This document shows, in pieces, positions 35,317-43,777 of a stretch of DNA of 64,000 bases. Origin of the DNA: UBA6522 sp965237785. GTDB lineage: Bacteria > Pseudomonadota > Gammaproteobacteria > Steroidobacterales > Rariloculaceae. Numbering within the stretch: position 1 is the first letter of the stretch; every line of letters starts with the position of its first letter. Both the position numbers and the translations under genes were made by a program. Location: contig OZ250159.1 of the NCBI GenBank assembly GCA_965237785.1, positions 930,001 through 994,000 on the forward strand. Direction: 5' to 3'. The notes under the pieces were generated by a model. The model ran no database searches and was not told the DNA's origin. It worked only from the letters and a program-made list of their open reading frames with translations.

Positions 35317-35520
35317 TCAAAGAAAGAAATAGTTGACGCTGAACAATAGACCCACGATTTGGGCGATGGCCTTGTCGGCTAGATCCTCGGGCGTCACATT
35401 GCGGTTGCCGAGTTTCTTCGGCTTGGGCAGTTTGCCGTCTCGGCGCAGACGCCAAAGCGTCATGTCCGAACATCCGCCCAGCCTTTGCTTTAATTGCTTG
35501 TCCGAGATGAGCCGTCTCAT
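35317..35520 (-). CDS. AlpA-like helix-turn-helix protein, possibly truncated
   Basis: The 67-residue frame starts MRRLISDKQLKQRLGGCSDM, continues TLWRLRRDGKLPKPKKLGNR and then NVTPEDLADKAIAQIV. It fits AlpA/excisionase-like DNA-binding proteins of P4-type integrated elements. It begins exactly where the integrase relic breaks off in an overlapping frame. The last residues (VNYFFL) look accidental, so the 3' end may be cut. Confidence 0.55.
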   Translation of the reverse strand: MRRLISDKQLKQRLGGCSDMTLWRLRRDGKLPKPKKLGNRNVTPEDLADKAIAQIVGLLFSVNYFFL

Positions 35521-36058
35521 ACCCGAGTGCGACGGCTCGCGAGAACACGGCGCGGACTCGCTGCAGGACGCGGGCAGCCGTCTCTCCGGCGCCACGGTTC
35601 TCAATCGCCTCAATCAGCGACATGATCTCAAGGGGGTTGATGTCTTCAATGGGCCGGGCACCCAGCGTAGGTAGAACGTAGAGGTCGAGCGTGCGCCAGA
35701 CTTGGGAGGCGTGATTTGTTGTCCAGCCGGGGGCTTGCCGTGCGTACCACTCGTCTGCCACCTTGCGGAAGGTGGTCTTGGCTGAGGATTTGGCTTTCGC
35801 GCGTTGCTTGACCGCAAGCTTTATCGCAGAGGGGTCGTCAAGCTTCCGCGCTTCGAACCACTTTGCCCGCGCTTCGGCCATCCCGATCTTGGGAAACGGG
35901 CCGAGGCTTAGGGTTTTTTCTTTCCCGTTGACGCGATATTTGCCGCGCCACAGTTTGCCGCCAGCCGGGGTGACGAACAGATAAAGACCATCGCGGTCAT
36001 AGAGCTTGCGCGGTTTGTCGGTGGGCGTGGCGTTCTTGACCTACTGGACTGTGAGCAT
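35519..36058 (-). pseudogene. DUF4102-type tyrosine integrase, amber codon 6 and catalytic domain lost
   Basis: The ATG at 36058 reads MLTVQ and then TAG at 36043-36041. The same frame continues with VKNATPTDKPRKLYDRDGLY, FVTPAGGKLWRGKYRV, LSLGPFPKIGMAEARAKW (the DUF4102 arm-binding domain) and the core-binding domain with ADEWYARQAPGWTTNHASQV. It stops being recognisable at AVALGYE, before the catalytic RHRY domain. It lies 204 bases from the 3' end of a tRNA-Ser and points away from it, the standard position for an island integrase. It cannot be functional. Confidence 0.85.
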
Positions 36059-36076
36059 AGCGGCCTCGGTGAAACT

Positions 36077-36123
36077 GGGGGTATTTTTCAGTTGGGAAAT
36101 ATTGTACCCCCAAAAATACCCCC
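36077..36123 (-). promoter_or_regulatory. Integrase upstream inverted repeat / arm-type site
   Basis: GGGGGTATTTTT at 36077-36088 is perfectly complementary to AAAAATACCCCC at 36112-36123, and a further TACCCCC lies at 36105. The pair starts 19 bases ahead of the integrase start codon. Likely an integrase-binding or promoter control site. Confidence 0.55.
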
Positions 36124-36259
36124 GTCAAGGTCGCAAAAGCCTGTTATCTCTCGATAGAAAGAAAGGTCACGTTGATAAACGTATCGTTATGATTTATATA
36201 GATAAATATGGATATGGCGGGCAAAATAGTTATGAATGTTAGGTACTTGCGTGGCAGGG

Positions 36260-36352
<93 letters not shown>

Positions 36353-36400
36353 GCGCACGGATCAAACGGCGTGGCCACGCCGCTCGACCCTGGCGTGCGG

Positions 36401-36406
36401 ATTATA
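36401..36406 (-). promoter_or_regulatory. Probable -10 element of the tRNA-Ser gene
   Basis: A perfect TATAAT on the minus strand lies about 49 bases before the mature tRNA 5' end. No good -35 match is visible. The rest of the 306-base gap to dnaX contains a GGCGTGGCCACGCC palindrome at 36368-36381 and nothing I recognise; a signal recognition particle RNA, often found near dnaX, is not evident. Confidence 0.5.
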
Positions 36407-36657
36407 AGCGCTTGATCGGATTGGCGTCCCGATTCGGGCGAGACGCGATGAAAAAGTCCGAAACCGGGCGTCGCTGAAAGACCGATGCGCGCCCGTGAAC
36501 GGACTGTTAAAGTACGCAAGTCCACGCCGATTCCTCGCGGCCGTTGTACGTTCGTTGCACCGTGCCATAGGAGTCGCGCAGGGCGGAGGTTCGACTCATT
36601 TCCCGGGGCGCAACCGGCGTGGATCCGGGGTTTTCGATTGGAGATTGCTCGCTACCC

Positions 36658-38367
36658 ATGAGCTATACGGTTCTTGCGCGTAAATGGCGGCCGCGGCGCT
36701 TTGCGGAGATGGTTGGCCAGCAGCATGTGGTCAAGGCGCTGGTGAACTCGCTCGGCGCCGAACGCCTGCACCACGCCTATCTTTTTGCCGGCACCCGGGG
36801 GGTCGGCAAGACGACGTTGGCGCGCATACTCGCAAAGGCGGTGAATTGCGCCAGCGGCATTGTCTCGGAGCCCTGCGGAACTTGTCAGGCGTGCGTCGCG
36901 ATAGACGAAGGCCGGTTCGTTGATCTGATCGAAGTGGATGCCGCTTCGCGGACCCGTGTGGACGATACCCGCGAGTTGCTGGAGAACACTCAGTACACGC
37001 CTGCCCAGGGTCGATTCAAGGTCTACCTCATCGACGAAGTGCACATGCTCTCCAATCATTCCTTCAACGCGCTGCTCAAGACGCTGGAGGAACCACCCCC
37101 CCATATCAAGTTTCTTCTGGCTACGACGGATCCCCAGAAATTGCCGGTGACGGTGCTTTCCCGCTGTCTGCAGTTCAATCTGAAACGCCTGACCGTGGGC
37201 GAGATTCACCTGCAACTGGAAAAGATCTGCAAGGAAGAGGGGTTTGCGGCGCAATCCGAAGGCTTGAAGTCGTTGGCCAGGTCGGCCGACGGCAGCATGC
37301 GTGACGGGCTAAGCCTTTTGGACCAGGCGATTGCTTTCAGCGGCGGGGAGGTCAGCGCCGAAGCCGTCAGCACCATGCTCGGAAGCATCGACAGGCACCA
37401 CGTCGTTCGGCTGCTCAAGGCGCTTGCGGCTCAGGACGGTTCCGCGATGCTCGAACAGGTCGCCGATTTGGACGAACAGGCGCCGGACTACGGCGCCGTA
37501 TTGGATGAATTGATGAGCGCCCTGCAGCACATCGCCGTGTTGCAGCTTGTTGGGTCCGGTACGGAGGAGGAAGCCGAGGACCTTGCGGAGCTCGCGACGG
37601 CCATGTCACCGGAGGATGTCCAGCTCTACTACCAGATCGCCTTGCAGGGACGCCGAGACCTGAGCGTATGCCGGGACTATCGCTCCGCATTCGAAATGAC
37701 GCTGCTGCGAATGCTGGCCTTCCGGCCGAACTCCGAGGCCGGGCAACACGGTGAATCGTCATCCGCAGCGCCCGGTAGAGCCGCGCGCACCACGCGCCCT
37801 GCGTCGTCGACAACCGGCAGAAATACTCGGATGCCCGCCACATCGTCCCCGGCCAACAGTAATTCTCCCGAATCATCGACTGGCGGCACTGCGGCCTCCG
37901 AAACCACGAATCCGCGCGCTACGGAGCCTTCGGCCAACGGCGGGACAGCGCGGGAGCCGACGATGGTGCTTGCCTCACCCGATGATTGGAATCGCGCGCT
38001 CGGCGCTGCGGGGATCACCGGTGCACCCCGGCAGCTAGCCGAACATTGCGCCGTAAGACGGTATACGGCGGATAGACTGGAACTCGTTCTCGCACCGGGA
38101 AACGCTCATTTGAACACCGACCGGGTGAGGAATCGCCTGCAGGAGGAATTAAGGGGCAGACTGTCGAGAACGGTTGCCGTGAAAATCGCGGTGGGCGAGC
38201 CTCCGGGCGCAACACCGGCCCAGATCCGGGCCGCCGGGGAAAGTGAACGCAAGCGCCACGCCCGAGCCTCACTGGAAAGCGATCCCGCGGTCAAGCAAGT
38301 GCAGGCGGTATTCGATGCCGTTCTGGAAGTGGATACCATAAATCCGCTGGATAACAGTCAGGCTTGA
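36658..38367 (+). CDS. dnaX: DNA polymerase III subunit gamma/tau
   Basis: The product is 569 residues from the ATG at 36658 (MSYTVLARKWRPRRFAEMVG); an upstream in-frame start adds nothing conserved. Motifs: HAYLFAGTRGVGKTTLARIL (Walker A), a zinc-binding set CASGIVSEPCGTCQAC, LIDEVHMLSNHSFNALLKTL (Walker B, sensor 1) and RSADGSMRDGLSLLDQAI. It is the clamp-loader ATPase that loads the beta clamp and tethers polymerase cores. A low-complexity Ser/Thr/Ala linker precedes the tau-specific domain. I see no obvious gamma-producing slippery run. The order dnaX-ybaB-recR is the standard gammaproteobacterial operon. Confidence 0.97.
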   Translation: MSYTVLARKWRPRRFAEMVGQQHVVKALVNSLGAERLHHAYLFAGTRGVGKTTLARILAKAVNCASGIVSEPCGTCQACVAIDEGRFVDLIEVDAASRTRVDDTRELLENTQYTPAQGRFKVYLIDEVHMLSNHSFNALLKTLEEPPPHIKFLLATTDPQKLPVTVLSRCLQFNLKRLTVGEIHLQLEKICKEEGFAAQSEGLKSLARSADGSMRDGLSLLDQAIAFSGGEVSAEAVSTMLGSIDRHHVVRLLKALAAQDGSAMLEQVADLDEQAPDYGAVLDELMSALQHIAVLQLVGSGTEEEAEDLAELATAMSPEDVQLYYQIALQGRRDLSVCRDYRSAFEMTLLRMLAFRPNSEAGQHGESSSAAPGRAARTTRPASSTTGRNTRMPATSSPANSNSPESSTGGTAASETTNPRATEPSANGGTAREPTMVLASPDDWNRALGAAGITGAPRQLAEHCAVRRYTADRLELVLAPGNAHLNTDRVRNRLQEELRGRLSRTVAVKIAVGEPPGATPAQIRAAGESERKRHARASLESDPAVKQVQAVFDAVLEVDTINPLDNSQA

Positions 38368-38455
38368 CCTCGGTGCCTGGAACGCTGGTGCAGCACTCGC
38401 GTGGCCGTGTTCGCGCGGCGCGATTGAAGAGATTCCCGAGTTGGAGAAAGGAAAA

Positions 38456-38773
38456 ATGAACGGAATCATGGATTTGATGAAACAGGCGCAGCAGATGCGG
38501 GGCGAGATGAAAAAGGCGCAGAAGGAACTCGCCGCGATCGAGGTGCAGGGGGAGTCGGGCGGCGGCATGGTCAAAGTCGTCATGACGTGTACCTATCTCG
38601 TGCGTCGCCTGGAGATTGAGGATCAGTTGCTCAAGGGCAGCAAATCGATTTTGGAAGACCTGGTTGCCGCGGCATTCAACGACGCGAATCGCAAGGTTGA
38701 GCGCACCATCAAGGAGCGATTCTCCGGACTCACCGGTGGCATGTTGCCTGCTGGATTGAAACTGCCGTTCTGA
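38456..38773 (+). CDS. ybaB: YbaB/EbfC family nucleoid-associated protein
   Basis: The 105-residue protein starts at the ATG at 38456, with GGAGAAAGG upstream. It reads MNGIMDLMKQAQQMRGEMKK, the coiled helical start, then the beta hairpin VKVVMTCTYLVRRLEI and the helix DLVAAAFNDANRKVER. It binds DNA as a dimer. It lies between dnaX and recR and its stop codon overlaps the recR start by one base, so the three are translated together. Confidence 0.95.
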   Translation: MNGIMDLMKQAQQMRGEMKKAQKELAAIEVQGESGGGMVKVVMTCTYLVRRLEIEDQLLKGSKSILEDLVAAAFNDANRKVERTIKERFSGLTGGMLPAGLKLPF

Positions 38774-39393
38774 TGTCCGTCGGATACTCTCCGCTTCTCG
38801 CGCAACTCATACAGGCACTGCAGTGTTTGCCTGGAGTCGGAGCCAAGTCCGCGCAACGGATGGCATTCCATCTCCTGGACAAGGATCGGTCCGGTGCGAC
38901 TTCACTGGCTCGATCCCTAGAAGACGCGGCCACGCGAATCCGGCACTGCGAGCGCTGCAGGATGTTCACGGAGCACGCCGAGTGCTCATTCTGTACCAGC
39001 GCGCGGCGCGACAGCGCTCTGCTCTGCGTCGTGGAAACGCCGGCTGACGTGATGGCCATCGAGCAGTCGGCTGCCTATGGCGGGCGGTACTTTGTCCTCA
39101 TGGGGCATCTGTCTCCTCTCGACGGGATCGGCCCCACGGAACTCGGGCTCGGGCTGTTGGAGAAACGCCTTGCCGAGGGCGGCGTTTCGGAGGTGATTCT
39201 GGCCACCAGCGTGACGGTGGAAGGAGACGCGACCGCACATCTGGTGGCGGCCATGGCCCGCAAGCATGGGATCGAGGCCAGCCGGATCGCTTACGGCGTT
39301 CCCGTCGGCGGAGAACTGGAATTTATCGACAGCGGAACGCTATCCCGAGCGCTTTCGGGCCGGCGGGCCATCGCAATGGAGGAGGGGGGGTAA
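38773..39393 (+). CDS. recR: Recombination mediator protein RecR
   Basis: The 206-residue protein is of normal length. It shows an amino helix-hairpin-helix (LPGVGAKSAQRMAFHLL), a C4 zinc finger (CERCRMFTEHAECSFC), and the Toprim domain with LCVVETPADVMAIEQ and GLLEKRL, ending with the Walker-B-like IAYGVPVGGELEF. RecR works with RecF and RecO to load RecA on gapped DNA. TGATG overlap with ybaB indicates coupled translation. Confidence 0.97.
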   Translation: MSVGYSPLLAQLIQALQCLPGVGAKSAQRMAFHLLDKDRSGATSLARSLEDAATRIRHCERCRMFTEHAECSFCTSARRDSALLCVVETPADVMAIEQSAAYGGRYFVLMGHLSPLDGIGPTELGLGLLEKRLAEGGVSEVILATSVTVEGDATAHLVAAMARKHGIEASRIAYGVPVGGELEFIDSGTLSRALSGRRAIAMEEGG

Positions 39394-39411
39394 CTTATCG
39401 TGGGGAGTAAC

Positions 39412-39759
39412 ATGAGCGGGGGTTCCGACTGTCTCTTCTGCAAGATCGTGGCCGGCGACGTTCCAAGTCAGCGCCTCTACGAGGACGATGAGGTTCTCGT
39501 GTTCCGCGATATTGCCCCGCAGGCGCCGTTTCACGCGCTTCTGATTCCGAAGATTCATATCGCGACGCTTGACGATCTTCGTCCCGAACATACCGCCATG
39601 GCCGGCCGGTTGTTCCTGGTGGCAAAGGAGTTGGCCCGGGAACACGAATTGCCGGGATACCGCGTCGTCATCAACACGAATTCCGAAGGCGGCCAAGTGG
39701 TCTTCCACGTTCACATGCACATGTTGGCGGGGCGGCAGATGAAACCGGCGCTCGGATAA
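39412..39759 (+). CDS. HIT family nucleotide-binding protein (HinT-like)
   Basis: The 115-residue protein has CLFCKIVAGDVPSQRLYEDD at the start, FRDIAPQAPFHALLIPKIHI, and the histidine triad HVHMHML near the carboxyl end. HinT proteins hydrolyse adenosine phosphoramidates and related acyl-AMP compounds. The ATG at 39412 has GGGGAG immediately upstream; a GTG at 39400 is less likely. It is 18 bases after recR and probably in the same transcription unit. Confidence 0.93.
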   Translation: MSGGSDCLFCKIVAGDVPSQRLYEDDEVLVFRDIAPQAPFHALLIPKIHIATLDDLRPEHTAMAGRLFLVAKELAREHELPGYRVVINTNSEGGQVVFHVHMHMLAGRQMKPALG

Positions 39760-39857
39760 ATCCGGATATGGCATCCAACTAATCGGTCCGATCCGCGAGT
39801 TCATCTGACTATTCGTGCGGCGGCCCTGGTATTTTCTGGCCGGTTGCCGCTGCCGGG

Positions 39858-40745
39858 TCAGGTTCGCTGAGCAACGGCCGACCCGGTGAATTCGTAGAGT
39901 TTCCTATAGTTTTCATAGCGCCGGCGGGCAATCTCGCCTTCAGCAAGAGCGGCTTTGACCGCGCAGTCCGGCTCGGCGAGATGAGAACAGTCGGCGAACC
40001 GGCATTGGCCACGCCGGGCAACGAATTCTCGGAACCCGCTTTGTACCTCGCGGGTATCCTTTATGTACGGCTCATAGTTTCGTACGCCGGGAGAGTCGAT
40101 GAGTTCGCTGCCGCTCGGATGGCGATGAAGTACGGCGGTCGTGGTGGTATGGCGTCCCTGGCGGAGGTTTCCGGAGAGACGGCCCACCTTCTGCAAGGTA
40201 TCGCCCAGCAGCGCATTGAACAACGATGACTTGCCGACGCCGGATTGGCCGATCAGCACGCTGCGCTTCGCACGCAGGGCTTGTGCCAGTGCGCTTAGGC
40301 CGGACTTGTCCCGGGCACTGACCGGTACCGTGGGATACCCCAGGCCGCGATAGATACCGAGAGTCTCCGGCAGGGTATCCACCAGATCCATTTTGTTGTA
40401 GACAATGGTCGTCTCCAGCTCGGCCAGTTCGCCGGCGCAAAGATAGCGATCCAGCAGAAACCAGTCGGGGGCGGGGTTCACGGCCAGGACGATGACAAGC
40501 TGCGACAGGTTCGCCGCAACCACTTCCGGCCGCCCGCGGGCGTCGAGTCGTCTAAGCTCGGTGATACGGGGTTCAACCTTCTCCAGCGTTCCGGAACCGT
40601 CCGGCTCCCGGCGCCAACCCACCGCGTCGCCGACGACAGGACGCAGACTGCGCCGTTGAAGCCGGCACCGGTAACGCTCGCCCGCCTGACTCTCGATCAC
40701 GGCGTGCCCCCTGAAGCGCGCGACAACCAGTCCTTGTTCGCTCAT
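39858..40745 (-). CDS. rsgA: Ribosome small-subunit-dependent GTPase A
   Basis: The product is 295 residues from the ATG at 40745. An OB domain comes first, then a circularly permuted GTPase with the NKMD box (VYNKMDLVDTL) ahead of the P-loop GQSGVGKSSLFNALLG and IDSPGVRNY. The carboxyl zinc knuckle has CRFADCSHLAEPDC. RsgA assists late 30S subunit maturation. In many gammaproteobacteria it is divergent from orn; here orn lies on the expected side but two DUF6152 genes separate them. Confidence 0.96.
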   Translation of the reverse strand: MSEQGLVVARFRGHAVIESQAGERYRCRLQRRSLRPVVGDAVGWRREPDGSGTLEKVEPRITELRRLDARGRPEVVAANLSQLVIVLAVNPAPDWFLLDRYLCAGELAELETTIVYNKMDLVDTLPETLGIYRGLGYPTVPVSARDKSGLSALAQALRAKRSVLIGQSGVGKSSLFNALLGDTLQKVGRLSGNLRQGRHTTTTAVLHRHPSGSELIDSPGVRNYEPYIKDTREVQSGFREFVARRGQCRFADCSHLAEPDCAVKAALAEGEIARRRYENYRKLYEFTGSAVAQRT

Positions 40746-40951
40746 GGCCGGATGAGTACCTCCCGCCGACGCGGGCCCTGTTCCCACCTCCGGTAACCGG
40801 AAAGGCTCAAGCCCATCAGCGGCGCCGCCTTCGCGTAGGCGATGGCGCTGCGCTGACCTCTCGTTTGAGTACGATCCTGTGGAGACATTCGCGAATCAGC
40901 GGAGTAGTATCAACCTAAAATACCAGCCTCACTCCAGAGGGCAGGGGAGCC

Positions 40952-41971
40952 ATGGGAGCTATCCTCAAGCGGTCCGGCGTCACTGCCGTACTGCTGCTCA
41001 CAGCGTTGCCGGCGGCAACGCACCACAGCCGGATCATATTCGATCGGGAGCGCAGCATCACGATACAGGGTGTTGTCACGCAGTTCGAATGGGCCAACCC
41101 CCATGTCTATCTCTACGTTGAAATACAGAGCGACGCGGGCGACCCTGCGGTGTGGGCACTTGAGCTCGGTTCCACAACCGAAATGAGGAGACGAGGCTGG
41201 TCCGGAGACTTGCTCGTTCCCGGTGACCGCGTCAGTGTGCAGGGCAATCCCGCAAGGGAGACCGGGAGAAACATGGCATTGGTGACCTTGGTTCAACGAG
41301 CCGGTGTCACGTTGTTGGACCGGGGAAGCCGCGGGGAAGGGTTTAGCCGGAGCGAGGAATCGACGGTCAAGGCCAATAGTCTCTCCGGAACGTGGGTAGT
41401 TCCGTGGCAACAGCCATATTTTGGGCAATTCAGCAACCCGTCTTCCTGGCCGCTGACGGAGAAAGGCATTGAAGCTATTGAGAGCTATGACGATTCGACC
41501 ATGAATCCACAGATACGGTGCATGGCCCGTTCCACCCCATGGTTCATGGTATTTCCGAGCGTGCAGAAGATTGAGGTTGGTGATGCCTCGGTTTCCATTC
41601 GCAGTGAGTACGGCGCCATCGAGCGGACCGTTCATATGGACGTTGCTTCGCACGACGGCGCAACGGCCTCGTATCATGGCCACTCAATTGGCCGGTGGGA
41701 AGGCGAGGTGCTCGTCGTCGACACGGCGCATTTCCCCGATCACCGCAGTGGGAATGCTCGTGGCGTGCCGTCAGGGTCGCAAAAGCACCTGGTTGAGCGT
41801 TTCGAGTTGAGTCCGGATCGAGAGAGATTGATCTACCGATTCAGACTTGAGGATCCCGAGTACCTGCTGGAGCCCGTCACGGGCGTAGTGCAGTCAACGT
41901 ATCGGCCTGACCTCGAGTTTGCGCCCGTGGAATGCGACCTTGAGAACGCGCGCCGTTTTGTGGGAGATTGA
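40952..41971 (+). CDS. DUF6152-type two-domain exported protein
   Basis: The ribosome binding site is GGGGAG. The 339-residue product has a signal peptide ending LPAAT, then His24-His25-Ser, FEWANPHVYLYVEI, WALELGSTTEMRRRGW and LLVPGDRVSVQGNP. The second module has IRCMARSTPWFM, ERTVHMDV, YHGHSIGRWEGEVLVVDTAHF, VPSGSQKHLVERFELSPD and RLEDPEYLLEPVTG. It resembles the 4124 protein more than its own neighbour, so the pair with 41997 is not a recent tandem duplication. Function unknown. Confidence 0.86.
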   Translation: MGAILKRSGVTAVLLLTALPAATHHSRIIFDRERSITIQGVVTQFEWANPHVYLYVEIQSDAGDPAVWALELGSTTEMRRRGWSGDLLVPGDRVSVQGNPARETGRNMALVTLVQRAGVTLLDRGSRGEGFSRSEESTVKANSLSGTWVVPWQQPYFGQFSNPSSWPLTEKGIEAIESYDDSTMNPQIRCMARSTPWFMVFPSVQKIEVGDASVSIRSEYGAIERTVHMDVASHDGATASYHGHSIGRWEGEVLVVDTAHFPDHRSGNARGVPSGSQKHLVERFELSPDRERLIYRFRLEDPEYLLEPVTGVVQSTYRPDLEFAPVECDLENARRFVGD

Positions 41972-41996
41972 CTTCAAGAATTTCCGATTTTCTACT

Positions 41997-43076
41997 GTGG
42001 ACACGGACCCACGCGCACCGAACATCGGTGAGCGATGCGGGCTGGTCTTGCTGGTCTTGCTGGCCATACTGATGTCCGCTCCGGTCCCGGCACATCACGG
42101 CACAGTTGAGAACCCGCTACTGTATTTCGCGGACGAACTCGTCGAGATCGAGGGTGAACTCACAGAGGTCTTTTGGCACAACCCCCACACCCGAGCGAGA
42201 TTGAGCGTCGTCGACGACAACGGAGATGAGATCACTTGGGAATTGGAATTTGCCCCATGGCCTCGCCGGTTTGAGGGGATGGGTCTGAGTCCCGAGGATT
42301 TTCTCGGGCAAGCCAAGGTAGCCGGGTATGTCTCGAAGCGAGCACCTAACTCGTTGGGTGTTGCTAACTTCTTGCTGCCCGACGGACGGGAGTACGTGCA
42401 GGGGCGCGGTCTGGAGTTACGCTGGTCAAGTGTACGCGTGGACAGTACGCGGCCGGAGCCGGACCCAGCCAAAGCCCAGGCCGCCGAGGCTGCTGCTGAC
42501 GGCATATTCCGCATGTGGAACGGGCGAATCGGAGCGCCGGTTCCCGTGGAGGCGGATCTGGTGTCTCAATCGCTTACAGAGCGGGGTCGCGAATTGGCCG
42601 CGGCCTACGATCCCCTGACGGACAACGGACAACTCAATTGCCGGCATGGGATGCCCGACACGATGTTTGACCCCTGGCCGATGGAGATCTCCGTCGAGGG
42701 CGACCGGATTCGCATCCATGTCGCCCAGTTCAATATGCAACGGATTATTCATATGAACGGTGAGGCTACGCAGGATGAACCCGAAGCCTCGCCTGTTGGT
42801 TACTCCGTTGGGCGCTGGGAAGGCGATGCGCTTGTCGTGACGACGACCCAGGTGGACTGGCCATATTATTCTGCCATCGGCACGCCGCAATCGGATCAGG
42901 TTCGCTATTCCGAGCGATTCTCCCTTTCGGATGACGGGCAGACGTTGAACTATTCGATCACCATCGATGATCCAGTCATTTTCAGTCAGCCCTTTACCAT
43001 GCACAGATTCCGGGAGGCGGCTCCGGGCGTCGAGATTGAGCCGTTCAACTGTGTGCTGGACTGGTCGGACGGCTAA
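41997..43076 (+). CDS. DUF6152-type two-domain exported protein
   Basis: Start chosen at the GTG at 41997; longer in-frame reading overlaps the preceding gene and lacks a leader at its start. The 359-residue product has a signal peptide (GLVLLVLLAILMSAPVPA), then His33-His34-Gly and FWHNPHTRARLSV. A longer gap than usual separates the two histidine motifs. The second module has FRMWNGRIGAPVP, NCRHGMPDTMFDPWPMEI, QRIIHMNGEA, VGYSVGRWEGDALVVTTT, VDWPYYSAIGTPQSD, ERFSLSDDGQTLNY and IDDPVIFSQPF. It reads toward orn and may share a transcript with 40952. Function unknown. Confidence 0.83.
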   Translation: MDTDPRAPNIGERCGLVLLVLLAILMSAPVPAHHGTVENPLLYFADELVEIEGELTEVFWHNPHTRARLSVVDDNGDEITWELEFAPWPRRFEGMGLSPEDFLGQAKVAGYVSKRAPNSLGVANFLLPDGREYVQGRGLELRWSSVRVDSTRPEPDPAKAQAAEAAADGIFRMWNGRIGAPVPVEADLVSQSLTERGRELAAAYDPLTDNGQLNCRHGMPDTMFDPWPMEISVEGDRIRIHVAQFNMQRIIHMNGEATQDEPEASPVGYSVGRWEGDALVVTTTQVDWPYYSAIGTPQSDQVRYSERFSLSDDGQTLNYSITIDDPVIFSQPFTMHRFREAAPGVEIEPFNCVLDWSDG

Positions 43077-43141
43077 GGTCGACAGGTACGCTACAATGCT
43101 TGGATGAATTTTCCGGGGCGCGGGATTTAGGTGTAAGGCAT

Positions 43142-43777
43142 ATGCGGGCAAAAGGTGTTGGCGCCCGTAAACGCGAGGGGAGCGGCGCTCGCGGCAGGCA
43201 GACCGCGAGATTTCCCGTCTGGGAGACGGGCAATTCGAAGTCCAAGGAAAACCTGATCTGGATCGATCTGGAGATGACCGGTCTTGACCCCGATACCGAC
43301 TCGATCATCGAAATTGCAACCGTCGTCACTGACAAGCATCTACTGGTACTCGAAGAAGGTCCCGTGGCGGCGATTCATCAGGACGACGCCCTGCTCGCGT
43401 CGATGGACGCGTGGAACACGAATCAACACGGCAGCTCGGGTCTCACCGAACGCGTCAGGGCCAGCAAGGTCGACGAAGCCGAAGCGGAACAACAGACCCT
43501 GAAGTTCCTCCGCCAGTACCTCGACCCCGGTGTTTCACCCATGTGCGGCAACGGCATTTGCCAGGACAGGCGGTTTCTGATTCGTCACATGCCCGAGTTG
43601 GCGGCATTCTTCCATTACAGGAATCTGGACGTCTCCAGTTTGAAGATTCTGGCGCAACTCTGGGCCCCGAAGGATACGAGACGCTTTGAAAAACAGTCCA
43701 CCCACCTGGCTCTTGCGGACATTCATGACTCGATCCGGGAACTGAAATACTACCGGGATCATTTCCTCAGGATTTAG
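43142..43777 (+). CDS. orn: Oligoribonuclease
   Basis: The product is 211 residues from the ATG at 43142; Orn is normally about 180, and the first 25 residues are basic and not conserved. From about residue 37 it reads NLIWIDLEMTGLDPDTDSII (DEDDh motif I), then CGNGICQDRRFLIRHMPELA and KQSTHLALADIHDSIREL with the final H and D. It degrades two- to five-nucleotide RNAs and pGpG. Its 3' end overlaps the convergent ppsA by 11 bases. An unusual internal start might remove the extension, but I see no better codon. Confidence 0.94.
   Translation: MRAKGVGARKREGSGARGRQTARFPVWETGNSKSKENLIWIDLEMTGLDPDTDSIIEIATVVTDKHLLVLEEGPVAAIHQDDALLASMDAWNTNQHGSSGLTERVRASKVDEAEAEQQTLKFLRQYLDPGVSPMCGNGICQDRRFLIRHMPELAAFFHYRNLDVSSLKILAQLWAPKDTRRFEKQSTHLALADIHDSIRELKYYRDHFLRI

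Noticed and set aside
36353..36657. Signal recognition particle RNA upstream of dnaX
   Set aside because: The conserved GGAAGCAGCC-type apical sequence is not present on either strand.
37700..38000. Programmed frameshift producing a short DnaX
   Set aside because: No A-rich slippery heptamer with a following stem was seen in the linker region.
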